The position numbers were made by a program, and so were the translations under genes. DNA of 64,000 nucleotides from Thalassobacillus pellis (GTDB lineage: Bacteria; Bacillota; Bacilli; Bacillales; Halobacillaceae). Below, piece by piece: positions 17,121-26,256 of the stretch. Positions within the stretch are counted from its first letter, which is position 1. Each line of letters opens with the position of its first letter. The notes below the pieces were generated by a model. It was not told where the DNA came from and ran no database searches. It saw only the letters and a list, made by a program, of their open reading frames with translations. The DNA lies in NCBI RefSeq assembly GCF_016908295.1, contig NZ_JAFBDO010000008.1, positions 83,727-147,726 of the forward strand, given 5' to 3'.

Positions 17121-18287
17121 TTATTTGGACATGGTGAGGATTTCCTCTACATCTTCTTCATGTAGTTCGTTGAAATTACCAAATGCACCACGTTTCATTG
17201 CACGATCTACAATAACATTAAACTGGCTGTCATCAATTTCATAATCGGAAAGTGTCTCCGGAGCCCCGATGGAACTCCAGAAGTTCCGTAACGCTTCAAT
17301 TCCTTCCAGCGCCACTTCTTTGTCAGATTTCCCGGATGGATCGACATCAAATACCTTGACAGCTAATTGTTTGAATCGTGTTGGTTCTTTATCCAGGTTA
17401 TATTTCATCCAGTTCGGGAACAGTATGGCCAGACCGCCTGCATGTGGAATATCATAAACGGCTGAAACCGCGTGTTCAATGTTATGGCTTGCCCAGTCAC
17501 CTTTGTAACCCATCTGAAGCATACCATTCAGTGCAATTGTACCTGCATATAAAATAGTTTCCCTGTGCTCGTAAGACTCTAAATCATCTAAAAGCTTAGG
17601 TGCAGTTTCAATCACTGTACGAAGTACTCCTTCACACATTTCATCTTGGACAGGTGCATTTGTGGATGCATGGAAATATTGCTCGAGGATATGAGTCATC
17701 ATGTCGACGATACCGTAAACGGTTTGGTCTCTTGGGACTGTAATTGTATGAACAGGATCCAGGATAGAAAACTTAGGATAGGTATATGGCGGATAACCCC
17801 ACCCGTATTTTTCATTTGTTTCCCAATTAGTAATCACAGCACCACCATTCATTTCTGAACCGGTAGCAGCAAGTGTAAGTACTGTACCAAACGGTAATGC
17901 CCCATCAGGGGTAGCTTTCTTTGTGACAAGATCCCAGGCGTCGCCATCATACCTGGCTGCAGCTGAAATGGTTTTCGTGCAGTCAATGACACTTCCTCCA
18001 CCTACAGCAAGCACGAAATCCACCTTTTCTTTTTTACAAATTTCTGCCCCTTTTCTGACTGTAGAAAGTTTGGGGTTCGGTTCAACGCCTGGCAGCTCGA
18101 CAGTTTCAACGCCGATATTCTTCAGTTGAGCCATTACTTTATCATATAAACCGTTCTTTTTAATACTTCCTCCACCATAAACAACAAGAACTTTTTCGGT
18201 GGTTTCCGGAATTTCTTCAGGTAATTTCTGTAATTGATCCTTGCCGAAAATCAATCGGGTCGGATTATGGAATGTAAATGCCTCCAT
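17121..18287 (-). CDS. yugJ: Iron-containing alcohol dehydrogenase (YugJ-type)
   Basis: A 388-residue group III alcohol dehydrogenase of the BdhA/YugJ type, probably NAD(P)H-dependent on short-chain alcohols or aldehydes. The cofactor motif [10 protein letters not shown] is near residue 97. Metal ligands are in [11 protein letters not shown] and [12 protein letters not shown], with the last His in IPHAGGLA. The ATG at 18285-18287 is preferred over a TTG three codons upstream because the GAGAGGTG site is too close to the TTG. Confidence 0.88.
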   Translation of the reverse strand: MEAFTFHNPTRLIFGKDQLQKLPEEIPETTEKVLVVYGGGSIKKNGLYDKVMAQLKNIGVETVELPGVEPNPKLSTVRKGAEICKKEKVDFVLAVGGGSVIDCTKTISAAARYDGDAWDLVTKKATPDGALPFGTVLTLAATGSEMNGGAVITNWETNEKYGWGYPPYTYPKFSILDPVHTITVPRDQTVYGIVDMMTHILEQYFHASTNAPVQDEMCEGVLRTVIETAPKLLDDLESYEHRETILYAGTIALNGMLQMGYKGDWASHNIEHAVSAVYDIPHAGGLAILFPNWMKYNLDKEPTRFKQLAVKVFDVDPSGKSDKEVALEGIEALRNFWSSIGAPETLSDYEIDDSQFNVIVDRAMKRGAFGNFNELHEEDVEEILTMSK

Positions 18288-18438
18288 TATTTCCAAACAC
18301 CTCTCTTTATAAGAATCTCACTTCATTATCCCGTAAATTCCAGCGTTTCTCAAAACATATGTCTGTATGCATAAATTTTTTCATCAGAGTTATGCTAACG
18401 GAGAAACAAAACATATTTGCTAAATGGAGGTAATCTTG

Positions 18439-18678
18439 ATGAACGTAATTCAACGAATCGCATTAATTCTCGTCATAATAGGTGCTGTCAACTGGGGATT
18501 AGTCGGTCTTTTCCAATATGACCTCGTTGCTGGCTTATTTGGCGGCGGAGAACAAAGCGGGGCCTTTGCAAGGATCATCTATTCACTAGTAGGGATCAGT
18601 GGAATTATTGCTATTTCTCTTCTGTTCAAGCCAGATGAAGAATTAGCTGACAATTCAGAGCCGTCCACAACAAAGTAA
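18439..18678 (+). CDS. yuzA: DUF378 membrane protein (YuzA)
   Basis: A 79-residue protein with two transmembrane segments. The signature IGAVNWGLVGLFQYDLV is typical of DUF378, followed by a second helix (ISGIIAISLLF) and an acidic tail. Function is unknown. GGAGG directly precedes the ATG at 18439. An upstream frame start at 18424 has no ribosome site. Location between yugJ and yugI matches B. subtilis. Confidence 0.88.
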   Translation: MNVIQRIALILVIIGAVNWGLVGLFQYDLVAGLFGGGEQSGAFARIIYSLVGISGIIAISLLFKPDEELADNSEPSTTK

Positions 18679-18680
18679 CT

Positions 18681-18784
18681 AAAAAAGTGAAGCGGCTTGT
18701 TCCCCCGACAAGCTTAAACCAGCCCTCGTCGTGACGTTCTCGGTCACAGAGAGGATCGGCTTAAGACCTCAAGGGGGCTAGTCA
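18681..18784. repeat. Palindromic intergenic repeat, family A, copy 1
   Basis: About 104 bases with a GTGACGTTCTCGGTCAC hairpin and flanking AGCTTAAACC...GGCTTAAGACC segments bounded by CCCCC and GGGGG. It is about 80-90 percent alike, by eye, to the two copies at 26137-26249 and 26257-26370. The whole unit folds into a long imperfect hairpin. Confidence 0.85.
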
Positions 18785-18818
18785 TAAAAAAACCCGGCCA
18801 TAATTGGCCGGGTTTTTT
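18785..18818. terminator. Bidirectional terminator between yuzA and yugI
   Basis: The perfect stem AACCCGGCCA/TGGCCGGGTT has A residues on one side and T residues on the other, so it works for both convergent genes. Confidence 0.9.
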
Positions 18819-18821
18819 CCC

Positions 18822-19217
18822 TTAATTGTTGCGGTAAGTGCTAGAACGGTCTTCAGATTGCTCGATCCATTCTTCCAGCTTATCCTTTAACGTATTGAAG
18901 CCTGCTGGCTGCCCTTCTTGTCCTTGGGGAGCACTTTGAGTTTTACGAGGGCGACGTTGCTGCTTTTTTGGTGCTTCCTGAGTAGCACGGATGGAAAGAG
19001 AGTACTTGTTTTTCTCCTCATCGATGTTAAGAATTTTAACTTTAACTTCGTCACCTTCAGAAAGATGCTCGTTAATATCCTTCACGTAACCGTGTGTCAC
19101 TTCAGAAATATGGACCAAGCCTTGAACTTGATCGTCAAGGGCAACAAATGCACCGTATGGTTGTATTCCTGTAACTTTACCTTCTAATACTTGACCTGTT
19201 TCAAACTTCTCTGACAT
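18822..19217 (-). CDS. yugI: S1-domain general stress protein (YugI/GSP13)
   Basis: A 131-residue protein. An S1 RNA-binding domain fills residues about 7-75 (GKVTGIQPYGAFVAL, GLVHISEVTHGYVKD, GDEVKVKILNID), followed by a basic, glutamine-rich linker. B. subtilis YugI is a ribosome-associated general stress protein. The ATG at 19215-19217 with GGAG upstream gives the family length. An upstream in-frame start lacks a ribosome site. Confidence 0.9.
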   Translation of the reverse strand: MSEKFETGQVLEGKVTGIQPYGAFVALDDQVQGLVHISEVTHGYVKDINEHLSEGDEVKVKILNIDEEKNKYSLSIRATQEAPKKQQRRPRKTQSAPQGQEGQPAGFNTLKDKLEEWIEQSEDRSSTYRNN

Positions 19218-19439
19218 GCTATACAACTCCTGATTTATTTAGTATACTTTTTACGCAATTATTGATTCTATCATACATTTACGATGCTGGCAAAGATTAT
19301 AGGCATTATAATGATATTAAACCTGCTATCGGAGAAGAGAAATCCAGCCCGAAATTACCCTTTCATCCCGTTTCGTAAAAAATCTATAAAACTATGAATT
19401 TTTTTCATAAAAAGAGTTTAAAAGAGATAGAATGTGGTA

Positions 19440-19511
19440 ATACTATTTCCGTAAGACTTTCTCGTATTCCCCCTGTGTAAGCAAAGCGGATCGTTCGCTT
19501 TGCTTTTTTTT
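19440..19511 (+). ncRNA. Candidate small RNA upstream of patB
   Basis: A perfect terminator stem, GCAAAGCG/CGCTTTGC (19481-19503) followed by eight T residues, has no plus-strand gene upstream of it. A TAGAAT -10-like box lies at 19428-19433. The transcript of about 70 bases would contain an unpaired C-rich stretch (ATTCCCCCTG), a feature of Firmicute regulatory RNAs that pair with ribosome sites. No clear -35 is seen. It could instead be an attenuator for patB. Confidence 0.35.
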
Positions 19512-19637
19512 GTTCATTCAAAGTGTAAAAAATTTTTGTAAGGAAGCTTTCTGAGAAACATTTCTCAAATCATGTTGTTTCCTAATCTGTAATGGATTGG
19601 TTAAGATAAATACAGGATCAAAAAGGAGTGAATAATC

Positions 19638-20816
19638 ATGAGCCGATTTACCGAGCTAACTGATCGAACAGGTACGAGATCTGTCAAATGGGACATGGCT
19701 GCTTCTCTATTCCAAAGCGAAAGTATTTTGCCAATGTGGGTGGCAGACATGGACTTCAAAGCACCCGAGTCAGTAATCGACGCACTTACAGAAAGAGCTG
19801 CACATGGAATTTTCGGCTATACTATGACCGATAAGCTGATTGAGGGATATATATCCGAATGGCTGAGGAAAAGGCATAGCTGGTCAATCAACGAGGAATG
19901 GCTCACCTATAGTCCTGGGGTAATTCCCAGCCTCCATATGATGGTACAGGCATTGACAGAAAAGGATGACCATATTTTGATTCAGACACCTGTCTATCCT
20001 CCCTTCTATTCTGTAATTAAACAGCATGATCGGAACATTATTGAAAATCCACTCATGCTGAAAGGCGAAAGATACGAAATTGATTTCGAGGATTTTGAAA
20101 ATAAAATTGTTAAAAATAATGTTAAGGCGTTTATTTTATGTAATCCGCACAATCCCGTCGGCAGGGTGTGGGATAAATCAGAGCTAGAAGAAATGGCACA
20201 AATCTGCCTGAAACATGATGTACTGATTTTTTCTGATGAAATCCACGCCGATCTCACTTTTTCAGAATATCAGCATATTCCTATCGCCTCTTTGTCAAAA
20301 GAAATCAATCACCAGACAGTTACGTGCATGTCGCCGACCAAATCGTTCAATTTAGCAGGCCTGCAGGTGTCCTACCTGATTACGGCAGATGAAGGAAAAA
20401 GAAAGTCATTGAAGGATATGTTCAACAGCCAGGGTATGTTCATGATTAATACAATGGGAATAACCGCATTGGAAGCAGCTTATCAGCAAGGTGAGGAGTG
20501 GCTGGATGGACTCCTTGCAACTGTTGAAAATCACCGAGATTACGTCATTGACAGATTTCAGAATGAGACAGATTTGGTAGACATCATCAAACCGGAAGGT
20601 ACTTACTTGCTATGGATGGATTGTAGAAAGATGGGGCTTGACCAGAGTGAATTGAAAAAATTCATGCAATCCAATGCTAAAGTTGGCTTAAACGATGGAG
20701 TTTCGTTTGGTGAAGCAGGAAAAGGATTTATGCGTATGAATATCGCATGTCCAAAAGCTACGCTGGAAGAAGGAGTCGACCGAATCATTCATGCCCTGCA
20801 ACAGTATAAAGGCTGA
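19638..20816 (+). CDS. patB: PatB-type aminotransferase / cystathionine beta-lyase
   Basis: A 392-residue fold-type I PLP enzyme of the MalY/PatB group, which cleaves C-S bonds of cystathionine or cysteine. The start motif LPMWVADMDFK is typical. The PLP lysine is in SPTKSFNLAGLQ (about residue 233), the cofactor Asp is in FSDEIHADL, and the C-terminal substrate Arg is in GFMRMNIACP. AAAAGGAG precedes the ATG. Its position near yugI and kapB matches the B. subtilis kinB-patB region. Confidence 0.88.
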   Translation: MSRFTELTDRTGTRSVKWDMAASLFQSESILPMWVADMDFKAPESVIDALTERAAHGIFGYTMTDKLIEGYISEWLRKRHSWSINEEWLTYSPGVIPSLHMMVQALTEKDDHILIQTPVYPPFYSVIKQHDRNIIENPLMLKGERYEIDFEDFENKIVKNNVKAFILCNPHNPVGRVWDKSELEEMAQICLKHDVLIFSDEIHADLTFSEYQHIPIASLSKEINHQTVTCMSPTKSFNLAGLQVSYLITADEGKRKSLKDMFNSQGMFMINTMGITALEAAYQQGEEWLDGLLATVENHRDYVIDRFQNETDLVDIIKPEGTYLLWMDCRKMGLDQSELKKFMQSNAKVGLNDGVSFGEAGKGFMRMNIACPKATLEEGVDRIIHALQQYKG

Positions 20817-20839
20817 ACAAAAAAATTATCGAAAAAGAA

Positions 20840-20876
20840 AACCCGAACAATTTGTACTCAGTACATTGTTCGGGTT
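20840..20876 (+). terminator. Terminator of patB
   Basis: AACCCGAACAA pairs with TTGTTCGGGTT, with a further TGTAC/GTACA stem inside. The T-run after it is weak. Confidence 0.75.
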
Positions 20877-20888
20877 ATTGATCTTTTG

Positions 20889-20987
20889 ATTCAGAAAAGC
20901 GTTCAGCTAGCCATGGAAAAGGAAGTGATCGAATCCAAGTCCGTCATTTTGGACGCTACGTATACCAGATCCAGTTACAAAGAATGA
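20889..20987 (+). pseudogene. Fragment of an IS1182-like transposase
   Basis: 33 in-frame codons contain EKEVIESKSVILDATYTRSS, resembling the catalytic-Asp region of IS1182/IS5-type DDE transposases (K-S-x-x-I-x-D-A/S-T-x-T). No more of the gene is recognisable on either side, so it is a small scar of a lost insertion. Confidence 0.55.
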
Positions 20988-21014
20988 GAGGGAAAGTCCC
21001 ATTTATTTATAACA

Positions 21015-21052
21015 AAAGTAGCCGGATGGAACGTCCATCCGGTTACTTTTTT
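21015..21052 (+). terminator. Strong terminator-like hairpin
   Basis: AGTAGCCGGATGGA pairs with TCCATCCGGTTACT and is followed by six T residues. No intact plus-strand gene precedes it. It may derive from the lost insertion or act on readthrough from patB. Confidence 0.7.
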
Positions 21053-21160
21053 AGTCCATAACTCAAAAAGTCAGCAGTTATTCAGTGCCCTCCTAAATCA
21101 GCCATAGCCTTTTTCTTCTTTCAACCTGATTTTTTAAACTTGTCCTGCCCAGTTGTGAAA

Positions 21161-21742
21161 TCATTTCTTTTCCTTTTTCTTCTTATTTTGTTCCGTCGGG
21201 TCGGTCGGCATTTCTTTATTGTCTTGTATTTGAATGAGCCCACAGGCAATCCGGTTGCCAGAATCTCCTGCCGGTTGTGAAAAACCATCATCCTGGTCTT
21301 CTGTAATTATAAGGGAAGTGCCATCACCTTTAAGAAGGGAATACTTGCCATCCTTCAGAGTGGCTTCGCGGATCATTACTTCTGTATCTACCATTCCTGA
21401 CCCATCTGCCTCCACATTCGGCAAGTCACCGATATGGGCCCCTTCTGGATTCATCAACCCGTGTATTTTACTTGTCGGGTTGAAATGATTACCGGCACTT
21501 TTAAAATCGGGTGCTTCACATTTAGGGAATTCATATACATGGAAGCCATGGGGTCCTGCCTCAAGGCCTTCCACACTTAGTTTCACCTCTACACCTTCCG
21601 GCCGCTCAGTCAATTTTGCTGTACCGATCATATCCCCAGCCGGGTTATACATTCCAACTTTCAACGAAGTTCTTTCACTTTGCTGGCAGCTGGATAATAA
21701 CAATATAGCAAAGCTCAAGCCTATTACGAATCTTGTACCCAT
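21161..21742 (-). CDS. Cu/Zn superoxide dismutase-like lipoprotein with incomplete copper site
   Basis: A 193-residue SodC-family lipoprotein (YojM-like). The signal peptide ends in LLLSSC, a lipobox. The SOD fold is clear (GPHGFHV, SAGNHFNP, GAHIGDLPN). The Zn ligands are kept: three His and the Asp of HIGD. The first Cu His is in HGFHVY, but the second position is Tyr rather than His, and the late Cu His, expected in the SLII(T)EDQDD strand, is Thr. B. subtilis YojM also lacks two copper ligands and is inactive as a dismutase. Start ATG 21740-21742 is chosen to begin the signal peptide. Confidence 0.85.
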   Translation of the reverse strand: MGTRFVIGLSFAILLLSSCQQSERTSLKVGMYNPAGDMIGTAKLTERPEGVEVKLSVEGLEAGPHGFHVYEFPKCEAPDFKSAGNHFNPTSKIHGLMNPEGAHIGDLPNVEADGSGMVDTEVMIREATLKDGKYSLLKGDGTSLIITEDQDDGFSQPAGDSGNRIACGLIQIQDNKEMPTDPTEQNKKKKEKK

Positions 21743-21850
21743 GAAAAACGCCCTTTCCCTCGTTTTCCATAGCTTAACCAACTTGCATGTTATTATGATG
21801 AGGAAATAGGAGGGGGGAATATAAGAAAAACCAGAGACTCATTCTCTGGT

Positions 21851-22057
21851 TCATTTCGGATTATTATTTTCTGCTTGTTTATCTTCTGCATACGTTGTAG
21901 ATGAATCATATTGTTTGGCAGCTTTTTCTTCCTGTTTGCGTGACACCTTAATAAAAATATACATTGCCAAAGCTGCCAAAGCCACAAAAATAAGTAAATT
22001 CAAAACGGCCGGTATATATGCTGTCTTGTCTTCTGGAAAATAAAGAAACTCCATCAT
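21851..22057 (-). CDS. Small single-span membrane protein
   Basis: Encodes 68 residues: a short N-terminus, one transmembrane helix (about residues 17-37, LNLLIFVALAALAMYIF) and a basic then acidic, Asn-rich tail. No family is recognised. GGAAGTG lies about ten bases before the ATG. It diverges from kapB. Confidence 0.55.
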   Translation of the reverse strand: MMEFLYFPEDKTAYIPAVLNLLIFVALAALAMYIFIKVSRKQEEKAAKQYDSSTTYAEDKQAENNNPK

Positions 22058-22164
22058 AATGGCATCACTTCCTTTAAGAAATACTTGTCCATTATAACAG
22101 ATATCTGACTGATCGAAAATATGCTGGTAACTTTGTTACAATGATAAAAGAAGGAGTGAGACAC

Positions 22165-22545
22165 ATGTCAGAACTGAAGGCAGGCGATCAAGTCATCGCC
22201 CATTATAAATCGGGTAAATATTATGGAAAAATCATTGAGGATAGAGGCCGCTTCTATCTGGTTGAAGTACTTGCAGTGGCCAAACACCCTATGCAAGGAG
22301 ACCTCCATAATCCAGGAGAAACGGAAGATGTATTCTTCCATCAACGGAAGGCACTGAGTCATTATGAGAAAGCAAACATCGCTAAATCAGCGGTCAAGGC
22401 TTATGATGGAGATGTTCCTCCATACGAAGACTCCCTTCGTACTGCTGTCGATGAGCTAAAAGCTAAGCTGGAGCGGAAAAAAACAGTTTTTAATCAAAAA
22501 GCGAAGGATCAGCTTATTAATTTGGAGCGCAGTTACTTTAGCTAG
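22165..22545 (+). CDS. kapB: Kinase-associated protein KapB
   Basis: A 126-residue protein with the KapB family features GDQVIAHYKSGKYYG, HPMQGDLHNPGE and VPPYEDSLRTAVDELK. In B. subtilis KapB is a lipoprotein-partner of the sporulation kinase KinB. KinB is not in this window. AAGGAGTGAG precedes the ATG at 22165. An upstream in-frame ATG at 22141 lacks a site. A strong terminator follows. Confidence 0.85.
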   Translation: MSELKAGDQVIAHYKSGKYYGKIIEDRGRFYLVEVLAVAKHPMQGDLHNPGETEDVFFHQRKALSHYEKANIAKSAVKAYDGDVPPYEDSLRTAVDELKAKLERKKTVFNQKAKDQLINLERSYFS

Positions 22546-22550
22546 GCCCA

Positions 22551-22582
22551 AAAAGATCGCACAACTGCATGATTGGTGCGAT
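22551..22582. terminator. Terminator between kapB and khtU
   Basis: AAAAAGATCGCA pairs with TGCGATCTTTTTT, flanked by A and T runs, so it serves both convergent genes. Confidence 0.9.
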
Positions 22583-22591
22583 CTTTTTTGA

Positions 22592-23806
22592 TTACGAACC
22601 AGGAACCCGGAGATTCTTCTTCTTACGCTCCGGTTTTCCGTAAATTTTATAGGTGATTTTCGGAGCGAATTCAAATAAAATCATCCCTAAAAAGGCCGCT
22701 GCAATTATATAAATACCGCTGAATATTTTTATACTGCCAGTTGCAATACTTGCTATAACCACAGAAAACTCTCCTCTTGCACACAAGGACAAGCCGGCTC
22801 TGAGCGCACTTCTTTTTGATAATCCATACATTCTGCCGCCTATTATGCCAACAATTATCTTTGCAATAATTGACCAGAAAATCAGTACAACAAGGAAAAG
22901 CATGAACGGAACCCCGTCCCCAAATTCAATGGTTGTCCCAAAATAAACAAAAAAAGTCGGCAGCATTAGATCTCTGATTGGAAAAACAGTTTGTTCTACT
23001 CTGTCAATTTTTCCAATTTCAGCAAGCATCATACCTGCCAGGAATGCTCCTAAAACCTCTGATAAACCAAGGTATAACGCAAAACCGCCATAAGACAGAG
23101 CAATACCTACAAGCAATGCAATTTTGAAATCTTCATCATCAATTTTTTCTAAGAAGGCTTCAAAATGCTTGAAGACAGTTTTGCCCAGGAGAATGGCACC
23201 TGCTGTCAGACCCACAATTTTCCCGATAAGACCAAGTGTATCCAGCGCTGTAAAGCTTTCTCCCGAGCTGATACCGATCAGGATAGCGATGGCAATCGGC
23301 GCCACCAGATCCTCAAATATCAGTATGGCCAGTATATATTCCGTTTCCGTATTAGCCATCCTGCCTTTATCATCCAAAAGCTTGGCGGTAATGGAAGAAC
23401 TTGTGGCATAGGCAACGGCTCCGATTAGAAAGGACGTCAATAAATCAAAGCCAAATCCGATCGCAAGCAGCATGGCAACACCAAGGCTCAGCACTACATC
23501 CATAAGTCCGGCTGGCCATACTCTTTTAGCAATTCCTCCAAGACGTCGAACATTGAATTCCAAACCTAATAGGAAGAAGAGCAATACAATTCCAACTTCA
23601 CTGGCGAAATGGAGTATTTCGTTTCCGCTTACGACATCCGCCAGCACAATACCTAGTAATATATACATGATGACATTGGGGAACTTGATTTTAAGGCTTA
23701 AGAATCCCAGATAAAATATGAACAGGAGAATTAACCCTGCTCCCAGCAGGGCAGGGAATCCTTCAGAAGCACCTGCTCCTAGTAGTAAAGGATAACTGAA
23801 TGACAC
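22592..23806 (-). CDS. khtU: K+/H+ antiporter (KhtU-type, CPA2)
   Basis: A 404-residue CPA2 (Kef-type) antiporter with about 12 transmembrane segments and the family motifs LLFFLLGLEF, ATSSSITAKLL and ALYLGLSEVLGAFLAG. It lacks a cytoplasmic RCK domain. That function is supplied by the upstream KhtT. It probably extrudes K+ in exchange for protons under alkaline or toxic-electrophile stress. It starts with GTG after GGAGAAG, five bases after the khtT stop codon, so the two are cotranscribed. Confidence 0.88.
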   Translation of the reverse strand: MSFSYPLLLGAGASEGFPALLGAGLILLFIFYLGFLSLKIKFPNVIMYILLGIVLADVVSGNEILHFASEVGIVLLFFLLGLEFNVRRLGGIAKRVWPAGLMDVVLSLGVAMLLAIGFGFDLLTSFLIGAVAYATSSSITAKLLDDKGRMANTETEYILAILIFEDLVAPIAIAILIGISSGESFTALDTLGLIGKIVGLTAGAILLGKTVFKHFEAFLEKIDDEDFKIALLVGIALSYGGFALYLGLSEVLGAFLAGMMLAEIGKIDRVEQTVFPIRDLMLPTFFVYFGTTIEFGDGVPFMLFLVVLIFWSIIAKIIVGIIGGRMYGLSKRSALRAGLSLCARGEFSVVIASIATGSIKIFSGIYIIAAAFLGMILFEFAPKITYKIYGKPERKKKNLRVPGS

Positions 23807-23810
23807 GTTG

Positions 23811-24299
23811 TTATTCTTCTCCTTTACATAGAGCTGTCAGGCTGGCAATCTGCTCTTCCTTACCGATGATCATCAGCACATCGCCCGCTTTTAACTCTGT
23901 ATCCGCTTCTGGGATGGCGATTGTTTCGTCCCCATGAACAATGCCTATAATAGTCGCACCTGTTTTATTCCTGACTTCAGATTCCTCAATAGTCTTCCCT
24001 GAAAGTGAGGAAACCTGCTTTATTTCCACCCAGTCCATCACGATCTGGTTTTGGAAAATCTTCAGCTTGTCGGCATCAACTGGCTGATATGTCGCTCCCA
24101 ACAGCTGGGCGCCGAATTCTCTTGTCTCATCCGCTGTCAAATCCATTGCAAAATCCGCTTCTTCGCTATCTTTATCTTCAAAAAAATACAGCTCTCTTTT
24201 TCCTGTATGGTGGACGATTAACACCAGCATGCTGTCTTCACCGGTTTTAAGTGAAATTTTCTGTCCGATTCCTGGCAGCTGTGAAATAGAAACATTCAT
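23811..24299 (-). CDS. khtT: K+/H+ antiporter regulatory subunit (KhtT-type)
   Basis: A 162-residue peripheral regulator. The C-terminal RCK_C (TrkA-C) domain spans about residues 75-160 (GKTIEESEVRNKTGATIIGI, ELKAGDVLMIIGKEEQ). The N-terminal half matches B. subtilis KhtT, which binds c-di-AMP and gates KhtU. AGAGGAG precedes the ATG. It is the first gene of a two-gene operon. The small khtS found in B. subtilis is not seen. Confidence 0.88.
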   Translation of the reverse strand: MNVSISQLPGIGQKISLKTGEDSMLVLIVHHTGKRELYFFEDKDSEEADFAMDLTADETREFGAQLLGATYQPVDADKLKIFQNQIVMDWVEIKQVSSLSGKTIEESEVRNKTGATIIGIVHGDETIAIPEADTELKAGDVLMIIGKEEQIASLTALCKGEE

Positions 24300-24508
24300 T
24301 TTGGCTAAACTCCTCTTTGTTTGTAAAGTTACTTTTCCCTAAAAGAATATATCCAGTGTCTTTCCTATTTTTACGCTCTTCTAATATATTATCGTAAATA
24401 CCGGTGAGATTCCAAAAATCATCCTATAACTGTACAGAAATTTGTTTTATTGGGGGTGGTGTGATAATTTTAGACTTGTAAATAGAATGAAATGGAGGTT
24501 TTGGATCG

Positions 24509-25219
24509 ATGAGTGTACATATTGGTGCGAAAGAAGGGGAAGTTGCAGATAAAATACTGCTCCCCGGCGATCCTTTGCGTGCAAAGTATATTGCAGAAAA
24601 TTTTCTTGAAAATCCTGTCTGTTACAATGAAGTAAGAGGCATGTATGGGTATACAGGTACTTATAAAGGTGAAAAAATTTCCGTTCAAGGAACTGGGATG
24701 GGTGTCCCATCCATTTCCATCTATATTAATGAATTAATGGAAAGCTATGGCGTCTCGACACTTATCAGGGTAGGGACCTGCGGTGCACTCCAGAAAGATG
24801 TCGAGGTACGGGATGTAATCCTAGCATCAACATCTTCAACAGACTCCCAAATGAATCGTATGGTGTTCGGAGGGATCGATTATGCTCCCGGAGCAGATTT
24901 CAACCTTCTGAAAAATGCTTATGAAGCTGGTGAAGCAAAAGGCTTAAAGCTTAGAGTCGGTAACGTGTTCACAAGCGACAGCTTTTATCGGGACAACGCC
25001 ATGGATTTGTTTAATCAATTGGCTAGCTACAATGTGCTTGCAGTTGAAATGGAAACCACTGCTCTCTATACATTGGCTGCTAAGTATGGGCGTAAAGCGT
25101 TGTCTGTATTAACAGTCAGTGATCATATTCTAACAGGAGAAGAAACTTCGGCAGAAGAGCGTCAGACCACCTTTAATGAAATGATTGAAGTGGCGTTAGA
25201 AGCAGCTGTCAGAGCATAG
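24509..25219 (+). CDS. deoD: Purine nucleoside phosphorylase DeoD
   Basis: A 236-residue hexameric (NP-I) purine nucleoside phosphorylase that cleaves (deoxy)nucleosides with phosphate. Conserved segments: [48 protein letters not shown] and SDHILTGEE, which carries the catalytic Asp. Length is normal. GGAGG lies before the ATG, with TAGAAT as a likely -10 upstream. Confidence 0.95.
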   Translation: MSVHIGAKEGEVADKILLPGDPLRAKYIAENFLENPVCYNEVRGMYGYTGTYKGEKISVQGTGMGVPSISIYINELMESYGVSTLIRVGTCGALQKDVEVRDVILASTSSTDSQMNRMVFGGIDYAPGADFNLLKNAYEAGEAKGLKLRVGNVFTSDSFYRDNAMDLFNQLASYNVLAVEMETTALYTLAAKYGRKALSVLTVSDHILTGEETSAEERQTTFNEMIEVALEAAVRA

Positions 25220-25231
25220 AGTAAGCAATGT

Positions 25232-25263
25232 TGGGCTGATCCAGTCAGGATCAGCCCTTCTTT
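25232..25263 (+). terminator. Terminator of deoD
   Basis: GGGCTGATCC pairs with GGATCAGCCC, with a T-containing tail. It overlaps the 3' end of the convergent small gene. Confidence 0.75.
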
Positions 25264-25496
25264 ATCACTTGTATTATTTCTTTGGACGGGATCGTAAGGA
25301 AGTAATCTCCCATATTTACCGTAATAAATTCAGGTGACACTACTTCTAGCTTTCCTCTTATTGTCCGGTAGGCCGTCTCAATTGTAATAACTGTGCCTAT
25401 ACAAGCAAGTAAACATGACTGCGACTGACATAAAGATGTATCTAAAGTTAAAACATCCAGGATTTTCCCAGTCACCTCCACCCTGCTCGCCCCCAT
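25251..25496 (-). CDS. Small DUF2642-like protein
   Basis: Encodes 81 residues or slightly fewer. The C-terminal half (GKLEVVSPEFITVNMGDYFLTI-type strand pattern ending in IPSKEIIQVIK) resembles the beta-barrel DUF2642 proteins of spore formers. The start is uncertain. The ATG at 25496 has no clear site, while GTGGAGGTG a few codons on offers a GTG start. There are three Cys in CQSQSCLLAC. Confidence 0.45.
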   Translation of the reverse strand: MGASRVEVTGKILDVLTLDTSLCQSQSCLLACIGTVITIETAYRTIRGKLEVVSPEFITVNMGDYFLTIPSKEIIQVIKKG

Positions 25497-25636
25497 AATT
25501 TGTTATGATATTTATATTATCTGTATCGTCAGGAAGAGGGTGGGTTTATACCTACTTATGCCGAAAATAAGTTACTATTACCATACGAAAGGGAACAATC
25601 TTTCTAAGTTATCAGAGTCGGAAAGGATGTCAGGAC

Positions 25637-26116
25637 TTGATAGAAATTTTCTATAATTTTCCTCTTTGGGCTTCTGTGGCAGCAATTTTTATAGCTCAGG
25701 GAGTGAAAGTACCGATCAGAATGATTGCTACCAGGGAGTTCAATCCAAAATTGGCTTTCAGCACAGGCGGCATGCCGAGCAGCCACTCTGCCGCTGTCAC
25801 TTCCCTTGCAACTGCTGTTGGGCTTCAGCAAGGATTTGATACGGCGATTTTTGGAGTCGCTACCGTCTTCAGTATCATTGTCATGTTCGACTCGACAGGG
25901 GTAAGAAGGCAGACAGGAGAACAAGCGGTTGTTCTGAATCTCTTGATCAACGACTTCCATCGTTTTGTGGAAGAAGCTCGGGGATGGAATAAGAAGCAGC
26001 AGTTCGAGAAACGTCAAGAACTTAAAGAGCTGCTGGGACATCAGCCTATTGAAGTATTTTTCGGCGGAGTTACCGGAATCATATGGAGCATCATCCTGTA
26101 TTTTATTATTTATTAA
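25637..26116 (+). CDS. yuiD: YuiD, DUF212 divergent PAP2-like membrane protein
   Basis: A 159-residue membrane protein of the DUF212 family (divergent acid-phosphatase/haloperoxidase-like). The key segments STGGMPSSHSAAVTSLA and MFDSTGVRRQTGEQA correspond to the phosphatase motifs of PAP2 enzymes. It starts at a TTG preceded by an AGGA-containing site. Substrate is unknown. Location ahead of yuiC and yuiB matches B. subtilis. Confidence 0.88.
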   Translation: MIEIFYNFPLWASVAAIFIAQGVKVPIRMIATREFNPKLAFSTGGMPSSHSAAVTSLATAVGLQQGFDTAIFGVATVFSIIVMFDSTGVRRQTGEQAVVLNLLINDFHRFVEEARGWNKKQQFEKRQELKELLGHQPIEVFFGGVTGIIWSIILYFIIY

Positions 26117-26136
26117 AATCTAGTGTGTTTGATGTT

Positions 26137-26249
26137 AAAAAGCGCAAGCGCCTTGTTCACCCCCGACAAGCTTAAGCCAAGCCTCGACGTGACAGCTCTT
26201 GTCACAGAGAGGATCGGCTTAAGACCTCGAGGGGGCAGGCGCTGGAGCT
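26137..26249. repeat. Palindromic intergenic repeat, family A, copy 2
   Basis: Starts with AAAAAGCGCAAGCGCC and ends with GGCGCTGGAGCT. Inside are CCCCCGACAAGCTTAAGCC, the GTGACAGCTCTTGTCAC hairpin and CTCGAGGGGG. It is nearly identical to the next copy and closely related to the one at 18681. Confidence 0.9.
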
Positions 26250-26256
26250 GGATGCG

